Positions 21,238 to 32,943 of a stretch of DNA of 64,000 nucleotides are shown here, piece by piece. The stretch's first letter is position 1, and each line of letters begins with the position of its first letter. The stretch spans positions 614,720-678,719 of the forward strand of contig NW_006763293.1 of assembly GCF_000218685.1 (NCBI RefSeq), given 5' to 3'. This DNA comes from Serpula lacrymans var. lacrymans S7.9. Its lineage: Eukaryota > Basidiomycota > Agaricomycetes > Boletales > Serpulaceae. The translations under genes and the position numbers were made by a program. The notes below the pieces were generated by a model that saw only the letters and a list, made by a program, of their open reading frames with translations, was not told where the DNA came from and made no database searches.

Positions 21238-22218
21238 TCATTCGTAATAAGCGTGAATGCCGAATACCATGCTTTCGCGTACTTGGACTGCAGAAACTGC
21301 AGGGACTGGCATTCCTAGTCCGGAAGAGGACGGGCGACCGTCGGCATTTTTCTCTTTCTCGATTTTGTGAAGATAATCCCTGACCACATTTACGACAAGC
21401 TGGTGAAGAATGTCAAGATAAACTCCAATGAATAAGAAAAATATCTTCACATGGTGGTCATCGTCACTCGAGCCTGAGTAACATGCAGCCACAGCGATAG
21501 GACAGCATGGGGAGTTCTTGCGGACACAGATTAACTTAGCCTTGCATACGATTTCACAGGGAAGGATATTACCTCGAGCCATATCGGATATGCTGAGCGC
21601 AGATGAACATTCTGACTAGAATGGTGTAGACACTGGATTGAGCTCACCTCCACCATTAATTCTATAATCACCCTGAATGCCCATTTGTTTTGGTGACTTT
21701 CCCATCGCGTTCATGCCCTTTTCCACATAATAACTCGAATGGCCAGTACGTCTGACGACATTGATCATTCCTTCCAGGCAAGCCCAGCTGTCGAGACTCA
21801 CATCGCCTACGCCCGACGCATGTCCCAAGTCTCCAACGGTGCAGGAGAACAAAGTGTGACCGGCGATAGTTTGTATAGATATCACCATGCCCTTTCCCTT
21901 TCCATGGCGGGAAGATGCGCGAAAGCGTTTTCGCATTGATAGACCGATAGTAACGGCTTCATTGGCTGAAAAGGATGGAAATCGATAGGTGCCCTCTTCA
22001 GAGAGAGCTTTGGAGGCAAGTTCAGCATCGGAAGGAATCATTGGATGTATTCCAGTGAACATAGGACGAAGGTAGCTTTGGTCAACGAAACCAGGCGGAG
22101 GATTTGTTGACGCCAGGATGTGATTATAGCTCAAGGAGTACGAGGGGTGTGATGAGCTTGCAAATTGAAGTAGGAAATGAAAATGAAGGCCATGGGAGGG
22201 ATGGATGCAACGAGGCAC
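21238..22218 (-). CDS. Haem-degrading-domain protein (UPF0303 / HbpS-like)
   Basis: Four exons (21648-22218, 21573-21592, 21451-21516, 21238-21399) join in phase. The core includes FSANEAVTIGLSMRKRF, GMVISIQTIAGHTLFSC, SLDSWACLEGMINVVRRTGH and INGGAYPIWLE, then PCCPIAVAACYSGSS and LVVNVVRDYL. This pattern fits the DUF336/UPF0303 family, some members of which bind or degrade haem. Enzymatic function here is unproven. Exon 2 is only 20 bp and is needed to restore GGAYPIWLE. The start is uncertain. The ATG at 22216-22218 gives an N-terminal stretch (MPRCIHPSHGLHFHFLLQF) not obviously part of the family, so a downstream or spliced start is possible. An extra 40-residue tail follows the domain. 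Confidence 0.82.
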
Positions 22219-22738
22219 ATTCGCAATGGACGGTTAAACAAACAATTGTCAGCGAACAAAAGGGAACTACAAGCTAAGCCATACGAATGCATTCTTGCCT
22301 ACAACACTTTAAGCTTGAAGAGAACAGTGGCAAGCAACAGTCCTGAATTACATGTATTTCTCATTGGTGCTTAGTTGGGACAAAGAAAGATGTACATCGA
22401 ATTTGAAAGTGGCAAGTGCTCATCCTGCTGAATCACAAGTACGTTTCCAATAAAACGTCCCCTTCATATGGTGGATTCACAGCAGAGATAGATTATAGCT
22501 GTCTAATACGTCTCGGTGACGATTTTTCAAAGCAGCTCTGCAATGTTTGTGGTGGGGAAAACCTAGAAACGGAAACAGAAACGGAAGCGGAAACAGAACA
22601 GATGTGTGTACACTGTCGGTCCGGGATAATAACATTACCCGCAAGCCGCATCCAAACATGTTCGTCCCAAACCACCATCATCCGCTCCTTTTTATCTGAA
22701 ACGCATAACATTCACTTACTAGTACCAGACTCAAGTAA
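22219..22738. other. Divergent intergenic region (UPF0303 gene / PEX12)
   Basis: This 520-bp gap lies between divergent start codons. It contains a short A/G-rich tract of gaaac/gaagc units near 22566-22598. No gene is evident. Confidence 0.5.
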
Positions 22739-24127
22739 ATGGAATTCTTCAAGGATAGCGGGGAAGACCCGCTTAAACCATCTCTATTCGAGTTGGTTGC
22801 TCAGGAGCAACTGCGCGACCTTCTTCAACCTGCGCTCAAGTACGTCCTAGCAGTAAGCACTATTAACGCTCTTGTAACCAACTCTTGCATTTACACAGTG
22901 TACACAGGTGTTCGCACAGCGATATCCAAGATATCTCATCCGCATTGTAAACCGACATGAAGAGTTCTACGCGTTCATCATGTTCTTCGTCGAGCGGCAC
23001 TATCTCCGCAAGCACAGTAGGCAACGAATCCCCTCGTTTCCTTGGTTAATGGGAGCTTATATCGAAGATGATAGATGCATCTTTTTCTGAGAACTTTTAT
23101 GGTTTGAAGAGAAGAAGAAAGGCATGGATAGAACTGGATAGAGCAAGAGCAGCCGTGGGGGGTGTTCCTGCAGGCGAGAAACTTCGCAGTCGAGAGATTT
23201 GGCGTTCTCTGTTTTTCTTGGTACGTCGTATGACATATTTGAAAAACGAACATAGATTCACCCTTGATAGATTGGTGTGCCGTACCTTCGAGCTAAGGCA
23301 CAAGACTACTACGAGCAACTAGGTGGGGGTGTCAGCTCTGATATACTAGAGGATGGCATAGAAAGCCGTCATATTCAGGCACTGACTGATGAGGTAAGTC
23401 TGCGCATAGATTGTAGTATTGTTACCTATCACATATCGTGATTTAGAGCTTGGCTGGTCGCATGCGCAGGGCATACAAGACCATATATCCATGGTTTAAT
23501 GTTTCTTTCGAGCTATGGCTACTAGTTTACAATGTCGCATACCTGTTTGAGCGTACTCCATTTTACCGGCCATGGCTAGCATGGATAGGTGTCGACTTGA
23601 GACGTTTAGGTGCTGATGACTTCGTGAGTTGTCCGTATCATGACGTTGCAAGGGCCATAGCTGAATTCCCTATCGTATAGCACCTAGCAAATCTTGAAGC
23701 ACAAAAACAGGTGCCTCCCAACAGAAAACAAGGGATTATGGCTTTCGTTCGACGTCATCTCACATCTTCGCCTCAGCTGCTTCTCGATTCCCTCAAGCTG
23801 CTCTTGCCGACAGCAATATTCTTCATCAAATTTTTGGAGTGGTGGTACTCACCTGGATCTCCCGCACGTTCCTTGTCCACTTCACCTCTCGGCCCGGCTG
23901 TGCCACCTCCACAGATGCTGCCTCCTCATCCAAGGGGCTTAGCTGTCGACAGCACCAAGTACGGCCACTGTCCTTTGTGTGGAGGCCCCATCAATAATGC
24001 TACTGCCCTGCCATCTGGATACGTTTTCTGCTACCGTTGTGTCCATGATCATGTTGAACAACAAGGAAGATGTCCGGTTACATTGCTTCCGATGAGAGTA
24101 TGGCAGCTACGGAAAGTATTGGTGTAA
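22739..24127 (+). CDS. PEX12: Peroxin-12, RING-type peroxisomal membrane protein
   Basis: Six exons (22739-22852, 22908-23016, 23075-23220, 23271-23393, 23447-23623, 23681-24127) encode 371 residues. The N-terminus (KPSLFELVAQEQLRDLLQPA, RYPRYLIRIVNRHEEFYA) and the LKRRRKAW and YPWFNVSFELWLLVYNVAYL stretches match the Pex2/Pex12 domain with hydrophobic helices. The C-terminal RING-like part is CPLCGGPINNATALPSGYVF, then CYRC and CPVTLLPM, with fewer zinc ligands than a full RING, as is usual for Pex12. With Pex2 and Pex10 it forms the peroxisomal ubiquitin-ligase/retrotranslocation channel that recycles Pex5. Confidence 0.95.
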
Positions 24128-24512
24128 GGGTCACGCACGTTCGTGGTGCTTTCATGCAGATTTTAAATACATGGGCTTTAGTCATGATACTAGCTGGTTT
24201 TGTATAATCGATACGATGTGCTCAGTAGATCTATAGACTATCCAATCGATCCCAGTTTTTTTGGCTCTTCACAGGGACGTGTTCAATGTGTATCACAATT
24301 TTTTTTTCATGCATTTTTGGCACGTGTACGAATTCGAAGAAATGCAGAACGTCGGAAACTGGAGGTGACTGCTTTGGATGGGCCATAATGAATTTTGCCC
24401 TCTTCTCTCAACACTCTCCCTTATCCACTCCTGCTAACCCAGATTTCTATCGTCCACGACGACTTGAGCGCTGAAAGTCACCATCAGGGTCGACATATAG
24501 CAGCGGGCTAAT
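24128..24512. promoter_or_regulatory. PHO81 upstream region with CACGTG and CACGTT sites
   Basis: This 385-bp gap precedes PHO81. It contains CACGTG at 24321-24326 (about 190 bp before the ATG) and CACGTT at 24136-24141. In ascomycetes these are the high- and medium-affinity core sites of the Pho4/NUC-1 bHLH factor, and PHO81 itself is phosphate-responsive in yeast. A run of Ts lies at about 24298-24307. Function here is inference. Confidence 0.45.
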
Positions 24513-27500
24513 ATGAAGGTTAGCGTGGACACTTGTCCTCCCACACCCTGCATACTGATAGCTCCAAACGCACCAGTTTGGAAAACAAATTCAGTCAGAG
24601 CAAGTACCAGGATGGTCTGCATACTACCTGGACTACAAGTTCCTCAAGAAAATCATATCTTCCCTTACTGCCCATCGACCAGCTTCTGAGGCAGCGGCCT
24701 TGGCTTTGGGTGTTCGCCCAGCGGATATTCTTACTGGTGCAGCAGCCAACGCACCATCGTCTCAGCCTCAGCCGCCAGCCATCCCACCCGATCAGGACGA
24801 CGACCTTGGGCAGCCTCCAATACTATCTGCATCTGTGCAAGACGACGCTCGAGGGCCCGACTTTCAAGCTCACAAGGCAGCCTTCTTCTTCAAGCTAGAG
24901 CGCGAGCTGGAAAAGGTACGCACATATGCTGTCTATTCGTCTCTTATTATGGAACATATAGTCGCATTGCAGATAAATGCATTTTACTTGCGAAAAGAAG
25001 CAGAGCTGACACTTCGACTCGAGACACTGCTCTCCAAGCGCAGGGCAGCAGCAGTAAGGGGCCTTCCAGATACTGTCGATGATACTGCGTTGAATCATGT
25101 AGAGTGGAGCGCAGTGGAAGAAGGTTTCCGGCTTTTGGAGCGAGATCTTGGCAAATTGCAGGTATATGCTGTCCAATTCCAGTCTATAAGCTCATATGGA
25201 ACATCCGTCAGCAATTCATCGAAATGAATGCAACGGGATTCCGGAAGATCTTGAAAAAATGGGACAAACGTTCCCGCTCGACCACGAAAGAGTTGTATCT
25301 GGCGAGACAGGTTGACGTCCAGCCAGTATTCAACAGACAGGTGTGCCTCATTTCGTTTCGAGGACGTTATCGAGCTAAGACCAATTGTAGCTGATATCGG
25401 AATTATCTGATGCCGTGGCACTATGTCTTCTCAATCTTACTGACCTGTCGACTGGTCTCAAGTTCGAGGGTGCTGCAGCTCGAGACTTCATCGCACAACA
25501 ATATCATTATGAACGGAATCTATATTCGGGTCCATTTCATGAACTGGAACGCGACCTTCGAAAAGCTGTTGAAAATTCGGATAAAACGTTGATCCAGGAA
25601 CTCGCTCGTTACTCTGATGTGCTGGGCCAACAAGTTGGAGGTAGAGTGCATGTCACACGCATACTTTGGAAACTCATTGTCGAGGCGCCACCTGAATTTG
25701 CGGACCTGATCCTCAATAGCGTCACGACTCCCTTCGACTTCCTTTTTGTTGATGATATCAGTGGTCGTACTTGTCTCCATGAAGCATCTGCAGCCGGTTT
25801 TCTTCGTCTCGTGAACCTGTGTCTCGAAAAGGGTTCACAGGAGGATAAACTGGACGCTTATGGTCGTTCAGCTCTCCATTATGCAGCCATGCATGGTCAC
25901 GCCGATGTCTGCCAAAGGCTTTTGGAGACCACCATGCAAGCACATATTCTTGATATGGATAATTGCAGCCCTCTGGTGTACGCGACGCTCAGAGGTAACG
26001 CGAGTTGTGTCAAAGTACTACTCCAGGATTCGGCCCTAGCACGTCAGTCGACCACTGTTAGCGATCTCGTGCCGTTGTCCCTGGCTAGTCAACATGGACA
26101 TGTCGACGTGGTTCTACTGCTGCTGGAACATGGTGCCAAAAGTCTGCCCAACAGCAGCGGAGAATATCCTATTCATTTAGCAGCTCGCGAGGGTCACGCT
26201 GACGTCTGCAAGATACTTTTGAGTTATGTAGGATGGGACACTTGCGATAAATACCATGAGTGGACCCCTCTTTTCCACGCTGCACGCCATGGCCACCTTT
26301 CTTGCGTCCAAGTCCTTCTGCAGGCTGGTAGTCGCGTTGATGTCGTTGACGAAGTTGGGCATCTTGCAGTGCACTATGCAGCGTGGTATGGACACCGGCA
26401 ATGCGTTGAAAGTTTGATAGAAGCTGCAGCTCAACTTCCATCTCGCGAAACTGTACATTTTACCGATGGGTCCCCCCTGTCTGACGTGGAAAGAGCGGAT
26501 TCCGAGGTTGATATGATCCCTTCTCTATCACTTCCTCCTCCCATCATGCCACATCGCGTATATGGTCACAATTATCTCGACAAAAACTGCCTAGTTGAAA
26601 TATCCGTTCGTCGTTTCCCGTCACGAGACTGTCCCGCGGTTAAACTTCATTCCCGCCTGTCAAATTCTCTGTACCAAGATTCTCATCTACCATCTTCAAC
26701 GCCGCTCAAATTGGTTTTGACAGCTGGACCACAGATTAACTCTGCACCATATAGTATTGCTTTACCTCAAAAAAACGAACAAGATGTACTTGCATTTCAA
26801 GTACCATCATTGGATGAGTTTTCGCTGGAATTTTCTATTTACCCTACTTTTGGCACCAAGACCATTGGCCGCGCAGTTGCTCTTTCATCAATGTTCCAAG
26901 GTAATGAAAATGGGCGCGAGCACATTCTACCTATTCTGGATAACCGCTTGCATATCATTGGAGAGGTTTGTACTACCTAATATCGCGGTGTCAAACAATC
27001 AGTTCATGTTCTAAATTCAGGTTTCATTCACCGTTAATGTAACAACACCCTTTCGTGGAGTTACCCTAGAAGTTGGTGGAGCAGTAGAAACCTATTGGAA
27101 GTCTACAGCTTTACCGATGCGTAGATTCCCTGTTATAAAATCAGCCTTACCCTGGCAGCACTCTCCTCGATCTCTGGACTCGGCTCATACTTCGCCCTCA
27201 AATCAATCCAATGCTACTTCTTCATCACATACCTTGACTATTTCGTCACTGACTGGGAACTACATTCATGCGGTAATTCAGGTGACAAGAGATTTCCATC
27301 CCGTAGTTTACACTGGCTTCCTTCTGCCAGAACAGGGGTTCGACCTTACTGTAGCTGATGTCACTCTTGCACAATTCGAAGCGCTGGCACAACGTTCAGG
27401 GCGCAGTGAGGGTATGCCCGGCAATCCAAGTACCATGCATGATTGGACGGGATATCTTTCACAGGCCATGCTTTCCCTCGCTCATCTGATGAAGGTTCGA

Positions 27501-28263
27501 GCAGTCATTTCAGCCTTTAGACGTAATCTGACTTTCGTATGTATTTTTATAGATCTTACCTGTTCATCTGGGAATGACACTGGAGCTCGAATTTCCGCTG
27601 CACCAGACAGGACATAGCCTGAATAGTAATCAGCTGCCATTGGATTTGAATGAATGTGTAGATTCAGTTCTGCGCACAATTTATCATACGTCAGCGTCCC
27701 TTGGAGGTCTCTTCTCTCGACGCCGGATTACTTTTACATCATTCTCCCCCCGCGTATGCGCCGCGTTGAACTGGAAGCAGCCAAATTGTGATTGTCATTC
27801 AATTTTACCCACGCAGTTAAATTTACTAACCCAATGGTCTTGTAGACCCTGTCTTTTTGGCATCACAATGCGGACAACATGGAAAGTCACTTTCTGGGTC
27901 GAACTTGCTGCGCGCAGGGTGTACGGAAGATGGCAGCAGTACCTGGTTATCCAGTGTCGGCGCAGGTGTGGACTTCGCCAAAACGAATAACCTATTGGGT
28001 GTATTTTTTGATGCCGAACTGCTGGTACGTCCAAGGCCATGGAGTACTTATCTTCGCATGACTTATTGTATTTTCCGTAGCTTCAGGTCCCTTCATTAAT
28101 ACAAGGCATCCGAGACGCTGGTCTTTTGGTGGGCGTGTATGGCGCTTCGGAAAGGTCCGCTCATATCACCAGCAATGCCGTTAGTGACGGAGGCCATGTT
28201 GATGCGTTTATACGAGATGGCATTGTAATGTACATGGATCACTCGATGCGAGAGTTGATTTAA
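24513..28263 (+). CDS. PHO81: PHO81/NUC-2-type phosphate regulator (SPX, ankyrin, GDPD-like)
   Basis: Nine exons: 24513-24518 (ATGAAG only), 24577-24915, 24973-25161, 25212-25340, 25391-26965, 27021-27494, 27553-27787, 27846-28024 and 28087-28263, giving 1,100 residues. The SPX domain opens MKFGKQIQSEQVPGWSAYYL and continues LDYKFLKKIISSL and EMNATGFRKILKKWDKRS. Six or so ankyrin repeats follow (e.g. DAYGRSALHYAAMHGHADVC, GEYPIHLAAREGHADVCKIL). The C-terminal third resembles the glycerophosphodiester-phosphodiesterase region of Pho81/Gde1 but lacks a clear HRG catalytic start, so it is probably non-catalytic. Pho81 inhibits the Pho80-Pho85 kinase under phosphate limitation. SPX domains sense inositol pyrophosphates. 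The 6-nt first exon rests on the SPX start motif and phase. Confidence 0.93.
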
Positions 28264-28412
28264 TATATAGTCTACAGTTCTAGAGTTTAAAATACTATTG
28301 TGGGGGGTCAGTAGTCCGGATAGTGTCTATGTCGTTCATAATAATAAGAAAACACCTCACGTGTGCCAATGCTATTGTCACGGTCGGTCTATGACGGTGA
28401 GATAGGTCCGGC

Positions 28413-31025
28413 TCATACGGAAGCTTGATATAGCGTGGCATATGAACCGCCCTTTTGCAATAATGCTTCATGAGATCCAAATTCGGTGATAGTCTACGCA
28501 AACAAGACGGCTATTAAACGTAAAACCGCAAAAGTCAGCTCAAAGGTACTTACACCGTTTTCCATCATCGCGATTTTATCGGCGCGCCGAGCAGTAGACA
28601 GGCGGTGTGTTATGAAAATGACGGTTTTCGATCGTGCCCCGGAAGGTGACCGGGATACCTCATCTATAGTGTCAAATATCCTGTTCTGCGCATGTGCATC
28701 CAATGAGGATGTCTGTGCAGGCTGAGTAAGGGGGGGGGAAGGGGACAAAACACAGGCACGAAACACGACCCACTGGTTCGTCGAATAGGAGGAGATCAAT
28801 CTCCGGACGATCAGCTCTCATGAAGGCACGTGAAATGGCTATCCTCTGCCACTGTGTGTGTGTTACATATCAAAAAAACTTTCTCAGTATTATTTTTGCC
28901 AAAACATGCACAGCAAAACGGATGCGTACCTCGCCACCAGACAGACCATGATGCACCCGCGAGGACGACGGTTGGCTTACGCCACTCGGAGTCGATGAGT
29001 ACGTCATCGGTTCAAAACCTGAAGCATCCAACTTTGTTTTAAGGCCGTTTGGTAATGAGTCGACGAATGTATCCGCTTCACCGAGGCGTATAGCCTGCTC
29101 GACGGCGGTTTGCGAGCCTAGCTTCTGGATATATCCGAAACCAACGTTTTCTCTGACGGTTGAATTGAACTTTGAAAACCCTTGGAAAACCGTGGTAACA
29201 CGACGGTGGTATTCACTCGGGCTGAACCGACGAACATCAACCCCGTTGACAAGGAGATCCCCCTGGCTAAAATCTATGATGCGTAGGATGACTTTTGCGA
29301 GCGTAGACTTGCCTACACGTCAAAAAATCCATCAGAGCAACGAATCGGAATGAGCTCAGCAAGCATACATACCGGAACCATTGTAACCGACTATAGCAAG
29401 CCGTTCTCCTGCTTCTAAAGTGAAACTGACGTTTTTCAACGAGGCGTCTTTACTACCGGGGTAAGTGTACGACAAGTGCCTGTGAGCGTCGTGCGGCGAT
29501 AAGCCAATGCAAGTGGTAGCATCGGATATAGAAAACGATACCTTGCTTCGATTTTCATTCCATTGGGAAGTGAAGAATAACACTCCACTTCCTCATCGGC
29601 CGGCTCCAGTTTTGGCTGAATGTTCATGGCAGCACAGAAAGCGCCCATCAGAAATATTCCTTGGAATGCCATCCGCGTCGTAGTGAGGAGATTTCCGACG
29701 GTGAACACGACGGACTGGATGGAGCTGCGGTACAATGCCAAGGAACCTAGCGACGAGGACGAGGACTGCAGCATCAGAAGCAGCGGAATCTTCTCAGGGC
29801 ATGTTAGAAAGCTCGGCAGGAAAAGACAGCAAAGAAAAACTCACATTTTGTACCGCAAATAGTAAATCAGATATGTTGATTGAACCGAGGAAATGTGGCA
29901 AAACTGATTGCTTTGACGACAAAGGTCCTTCAGCGTACAGCATCGACTTTCGGGCACTGGCCCAAGACTGTAGTATCCATGGTCCGAGCCCGAACAATAA
30001 AATCTCGGGGCGATGACAGTCACTGTGGGCCAAGTTACGTAGCCTTTCCTGACGTTCAGCGGTACGAGCCTCCTGTTGTGTATAAGACGAGTCGGGATGA
30101 AGCGAACCGAAACCACCGCGGCTTAATAGCAAGGGGAATATGGCGGAGAGTACGGAGAGCAATAGAACACCGAGATTAGTACCTCCTGTCAAAGAGAGGA
30201 GCACCAGAATATGTGAAGCAAGTTCCGACAATAATGCGAACAACTGCACAAAATCGAACGGTGATAGTAGTCCAAAGCCTCCCATGCCATTGAAAGACCT
30301 CACGAATAGATCAGATTCTTGCAGACAGTCGCGCACAACGGGGTCTGCCAACGTTGGAACATCGAGTCGAAGCCGCTGTGCCACTTGCTGATATTCTACA
30401 AAAAATCTGGCAGACTCCTGAACGATATTTTCGTTGGTCGTACTGTTCTATGAGCGGTAAGCTAGGAAAGAAGTAGAGCAACGCGAGCTAAATATATACA
30501 TACGCGAAAGAGTCGATTAAACTCTCCAATGCGCGCCGTAGGATTTCCGCAGTCATGAGCTTTACGAGACGTGACCACGTGAAACGGCCTGAGGAGATCA
30601 AAGCTTGGAGCTGACGACAGCTTCGTCAATAAGAAGCAGGATTAATATAGGAAGACAATCTGACGGACCTCATCTACTATCATGGCTTGAGAGTAACCCC
30701 TGAAAGCGGGAAAAAAGCCACGCACAATGTTCAGGAGCATCATGAGGGTGGTACGGACGGGATGAAGACTCCATAGGACTTTGACGAGATCAAAGGCGCA
30801 CTTGTGGGCAATGATATAAGCCAGTCTAATGTTTGGTTTGTTCAAGGGGCGCTGTGCACCAGGGACGAGATACGAGCTCTTGCGGGTGGGGACTGTTCTG
30901 GAAGCGAGCCAGGCATTGTGGACGCAGTCGCGGTCAGCTTGAGAGGAAGGCTTGGAGCGTCTGAAGGAACGAGCAGGAGAGAGGTGGTGGGCGTGGCTGT
31001 GGTGAAGCTTTGGGTGGTGACACAT
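28413..31025 (-). CDS. ABC half-transporter (ABCB-like)
   Basis: Nine exons (30669-31025, 30504-30610, 29845-30442, 29542-29792, 29373-29479, 28930-29312, 28774-28851, 28554-28712, 28413-28493) give 706 residues. The N-terminal half has hydrophobic segments (LLSVLSAIFPLLLS, MAFQGIFLMGAFCAAM). The nucleotide-binding domain is complete: AIVGYNGSGKST (Walker A), HHGLSGGEWQRIAISRAF (signature), EIDLLLFDEPTSSLD (Walker B and D-loop) and VIFITHR (H-loop His). Walker A, the signature and the DEP/TSSLD junction are each interrupted by introns. Only one ATPase domain is present, so it should dimerise. Substrate and membrane are unknown. The ATG at 31023-31025 is the first in frame. Its His/Ser-rich leader (MCHHPKLHHSHAHH) is unusual, so the start may lie elsewhere. 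Confidence 0.88.
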
Positions 31026-31531
31026 GGTGAGGGGGACAGGAAGGGGATCTGTGAGCGGGGAGGAGAGAGTATAAGAAGAGATTGGGCCCACAGCATTCGG
31101 TGGTTCACGTCAGGACTGGATTTTGTTTGGAGATCGGTCTTTGCATGAATTGAGATCCGAGGTGATTTAGAGAAGGGGAGGAGGACGACTTTGGGAGAGC
31201 CGTCCCGAGACATTGCAGAGGCTAGTGAGAAGAAAGGATAATGAAACTCTAACACAGATATGGAATGAAAGGCGGTCGTGGAAGTGAGCAGGCAGGATCT
31301 GATAGAGAGACCACTGGCACAGCACACGGATTGGCGGCGACGGCCCTGTCCGTTTCCTTCAGATATCCCTTTACGGCCACTACACCCGATCTTATTTTTT
31401 TATTGTATTCCCGGCCAGCCCCGCCCCGTCTCCCTTCCACCTTCCCTTTCCTGGCCCGGCCATAAAACTTTTTCATATCCTTAGACTCTGGCTAGAATAC
31501 GTCTTGGTCTCAAACATTCATCTCTCGCTTC
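31026..31531. promoter_or_regulatory. Divergent promoter region of the ABC transporter and GTP cyclohydrolase genes
   Basis: This 506-bp gap lies between divergent start codons. Pyrimidine-rich tracts near 31390-31445 just upstream of the GTP cyclohydrolase gene resemble basidiomycete CT-rich core promoters. No specific factor site was recognised. Confidence 0.45.
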
Positions 31532-32686
31532 ATGGCTTCGCATGCTCATCTCCTCTCTGATGGTTTACGCAACCGAGACATCCATCCCGAGACATCATCT
31601 CCCGACCCAATCCACGACCCTTTAGATCACCATCCATCTGAGCGCGGTGAACTGGAGCTGGCCTCGCGCACTCACAACGACGATCAGCCCCCTTCACCCT
31701 CCGCGACCTCACTTCGCCCCTCCTGGCCTCCTCTTCTGCGTGAGGGTTACGGCTTTCGTCCGGCTTCCGGTGTCTCTACCCCTCTCACATCACTTCCTGC
31801 CGAGAGAGGAAGCCCTCTCCCAGATCCCAATGGTCTGGGTTGGCCCGGTCAGTTTCATTTCCCTGCCACCCCACTAACCTAACCTCCCCCTTCAGCAAAG
31901 TCCACCGTATCCCGTCTCAACGCAACCCCTGCAGAACGAACTGCCCGCGAGAAGCAGCTAAGTTCTGCCGTGCGAACCATTCTCGAATGTATTGGAGAAG
32001 ATCCCGACCGTGAGGGCCTCTTGCGAACACCAGAACGCTATGCGCAGGCTCTCATGTGGATGACACGGGGCTATGAGGAGAGGCTAGCGGGTAATGCTTC
32101 ATCTGCACCCCCCCCCTTTTTTTAGTCCACTCAGCTCTTATATCTCATGCCGTTTCAGACGTTATAAACGATGCCGTCTTCGCGGAGGACCATGACGAGA
32201 TGGTTTTAGTCCGTGATATCGACATTTCAAGTTTGTGCGAACATCATTTGGTCCCCTTCACTGGGAAAGTATGTGATTGCCGGCTGGCCCACCCCAATGG
32301 AACTCTCATATCTCACTCACGTTATTATTAGGTTGCTATAGCCTATATTCCCAACAAGCTCGTTCTCGGGCTGTCCAAGCTCGCACGCATCGCTGAAACA
32401 TTCAGCCGCCGTTTGCAGGTCCAAGAACGGCTTACAAAGCAAATCGCCATTGCAGTCCAGGAGGCGATCAAACCTCGTGGGGTAGCTGTAGTCATGGAAG
32501 CGACGTGAGTTTTCAACTTAACTTATCGGTCTTCTCCCGCTCATGGGCCTTTGTAGCCATTTGTGTATGACAATGCGTGGGGTGCAAAAGCCTGGTTCAA
32601 TCACCGTCACGTCATGCATGCTTGGCTGCTTTAGGACCCAACAAAAAACACGCGAGGAGTTCCTTACGTTGATCAAGGGCAGATAG
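31532..32686 (+). CDS. FOL2: GTP cyclohydrolase I
   Basis: Five exons (31532-31847, 31896-32090, 32159-32268, 32332-32504, 32557-32686) encode 307 residues. The N-terminal 120 residues are a disordered Pro/Ser-rich extension, as in other fungi. The catalytic core has [38 protein letters not shown] (zinc-binding Cys and catalytic His), [15 protein letters not shown] and [15 protein letters not shown] (second zinc Cys), ending [17 protein letters not shown]. The enzyme converts GTP to dihydroneopterin triphosphate, the first step of folate and pterin synthesis. All key residues visible in the family are present. Confidence 0.96.
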
Positions 32687-32715
32687 TTGATCGGATGCTC
32701 ATACTCTACAGACCG

Positions 32716-32745
32716 CGATTCAACTCGCATAATCGATTCAACTCG
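32716..32745. repeat. Short direct repeat cgattcaactcg (two copies)
   Basis: The 12-mer cgattcaactcg occurs at 32716-32727 and 32734-32745, separated by 6 bp, in the convergent 3' region between GTP cyclohydrolase and THO2. Confidence 0.8.
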
Positions 32746-32896
32746 GGAGTCCAACATTATCACTGCATCTATTTATTTACTACTTTATCTCTCGACTTAT
32801 CTCAACGTTGTATCATGTATAGAGTGGAGCACACAGGTTTTGACACATCAAATTCGGAATCACTATACTACAATGAATTGTAACAATAGATATATA

Positions 32897-32914
32897 GGTG
32901 GTGGTGGTGGTGGT
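32897..32914. repeat. GGT microsatellite
   Basis: Six consecutive GGT units lie in the 257-bp convergent gap between the GTP cyclohydrolase stop codon and the THO2 stop codon. Confidence 0.9.
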
Positions 32915-32943
32915 GTATGATACACGTCATGCAGTGAACAAAT

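Noticed and set aside
32716..32745. Direct repeats as a possible transposon target-site duplication
   Set aside because: The copies are only 6 bp apart with no element between them.
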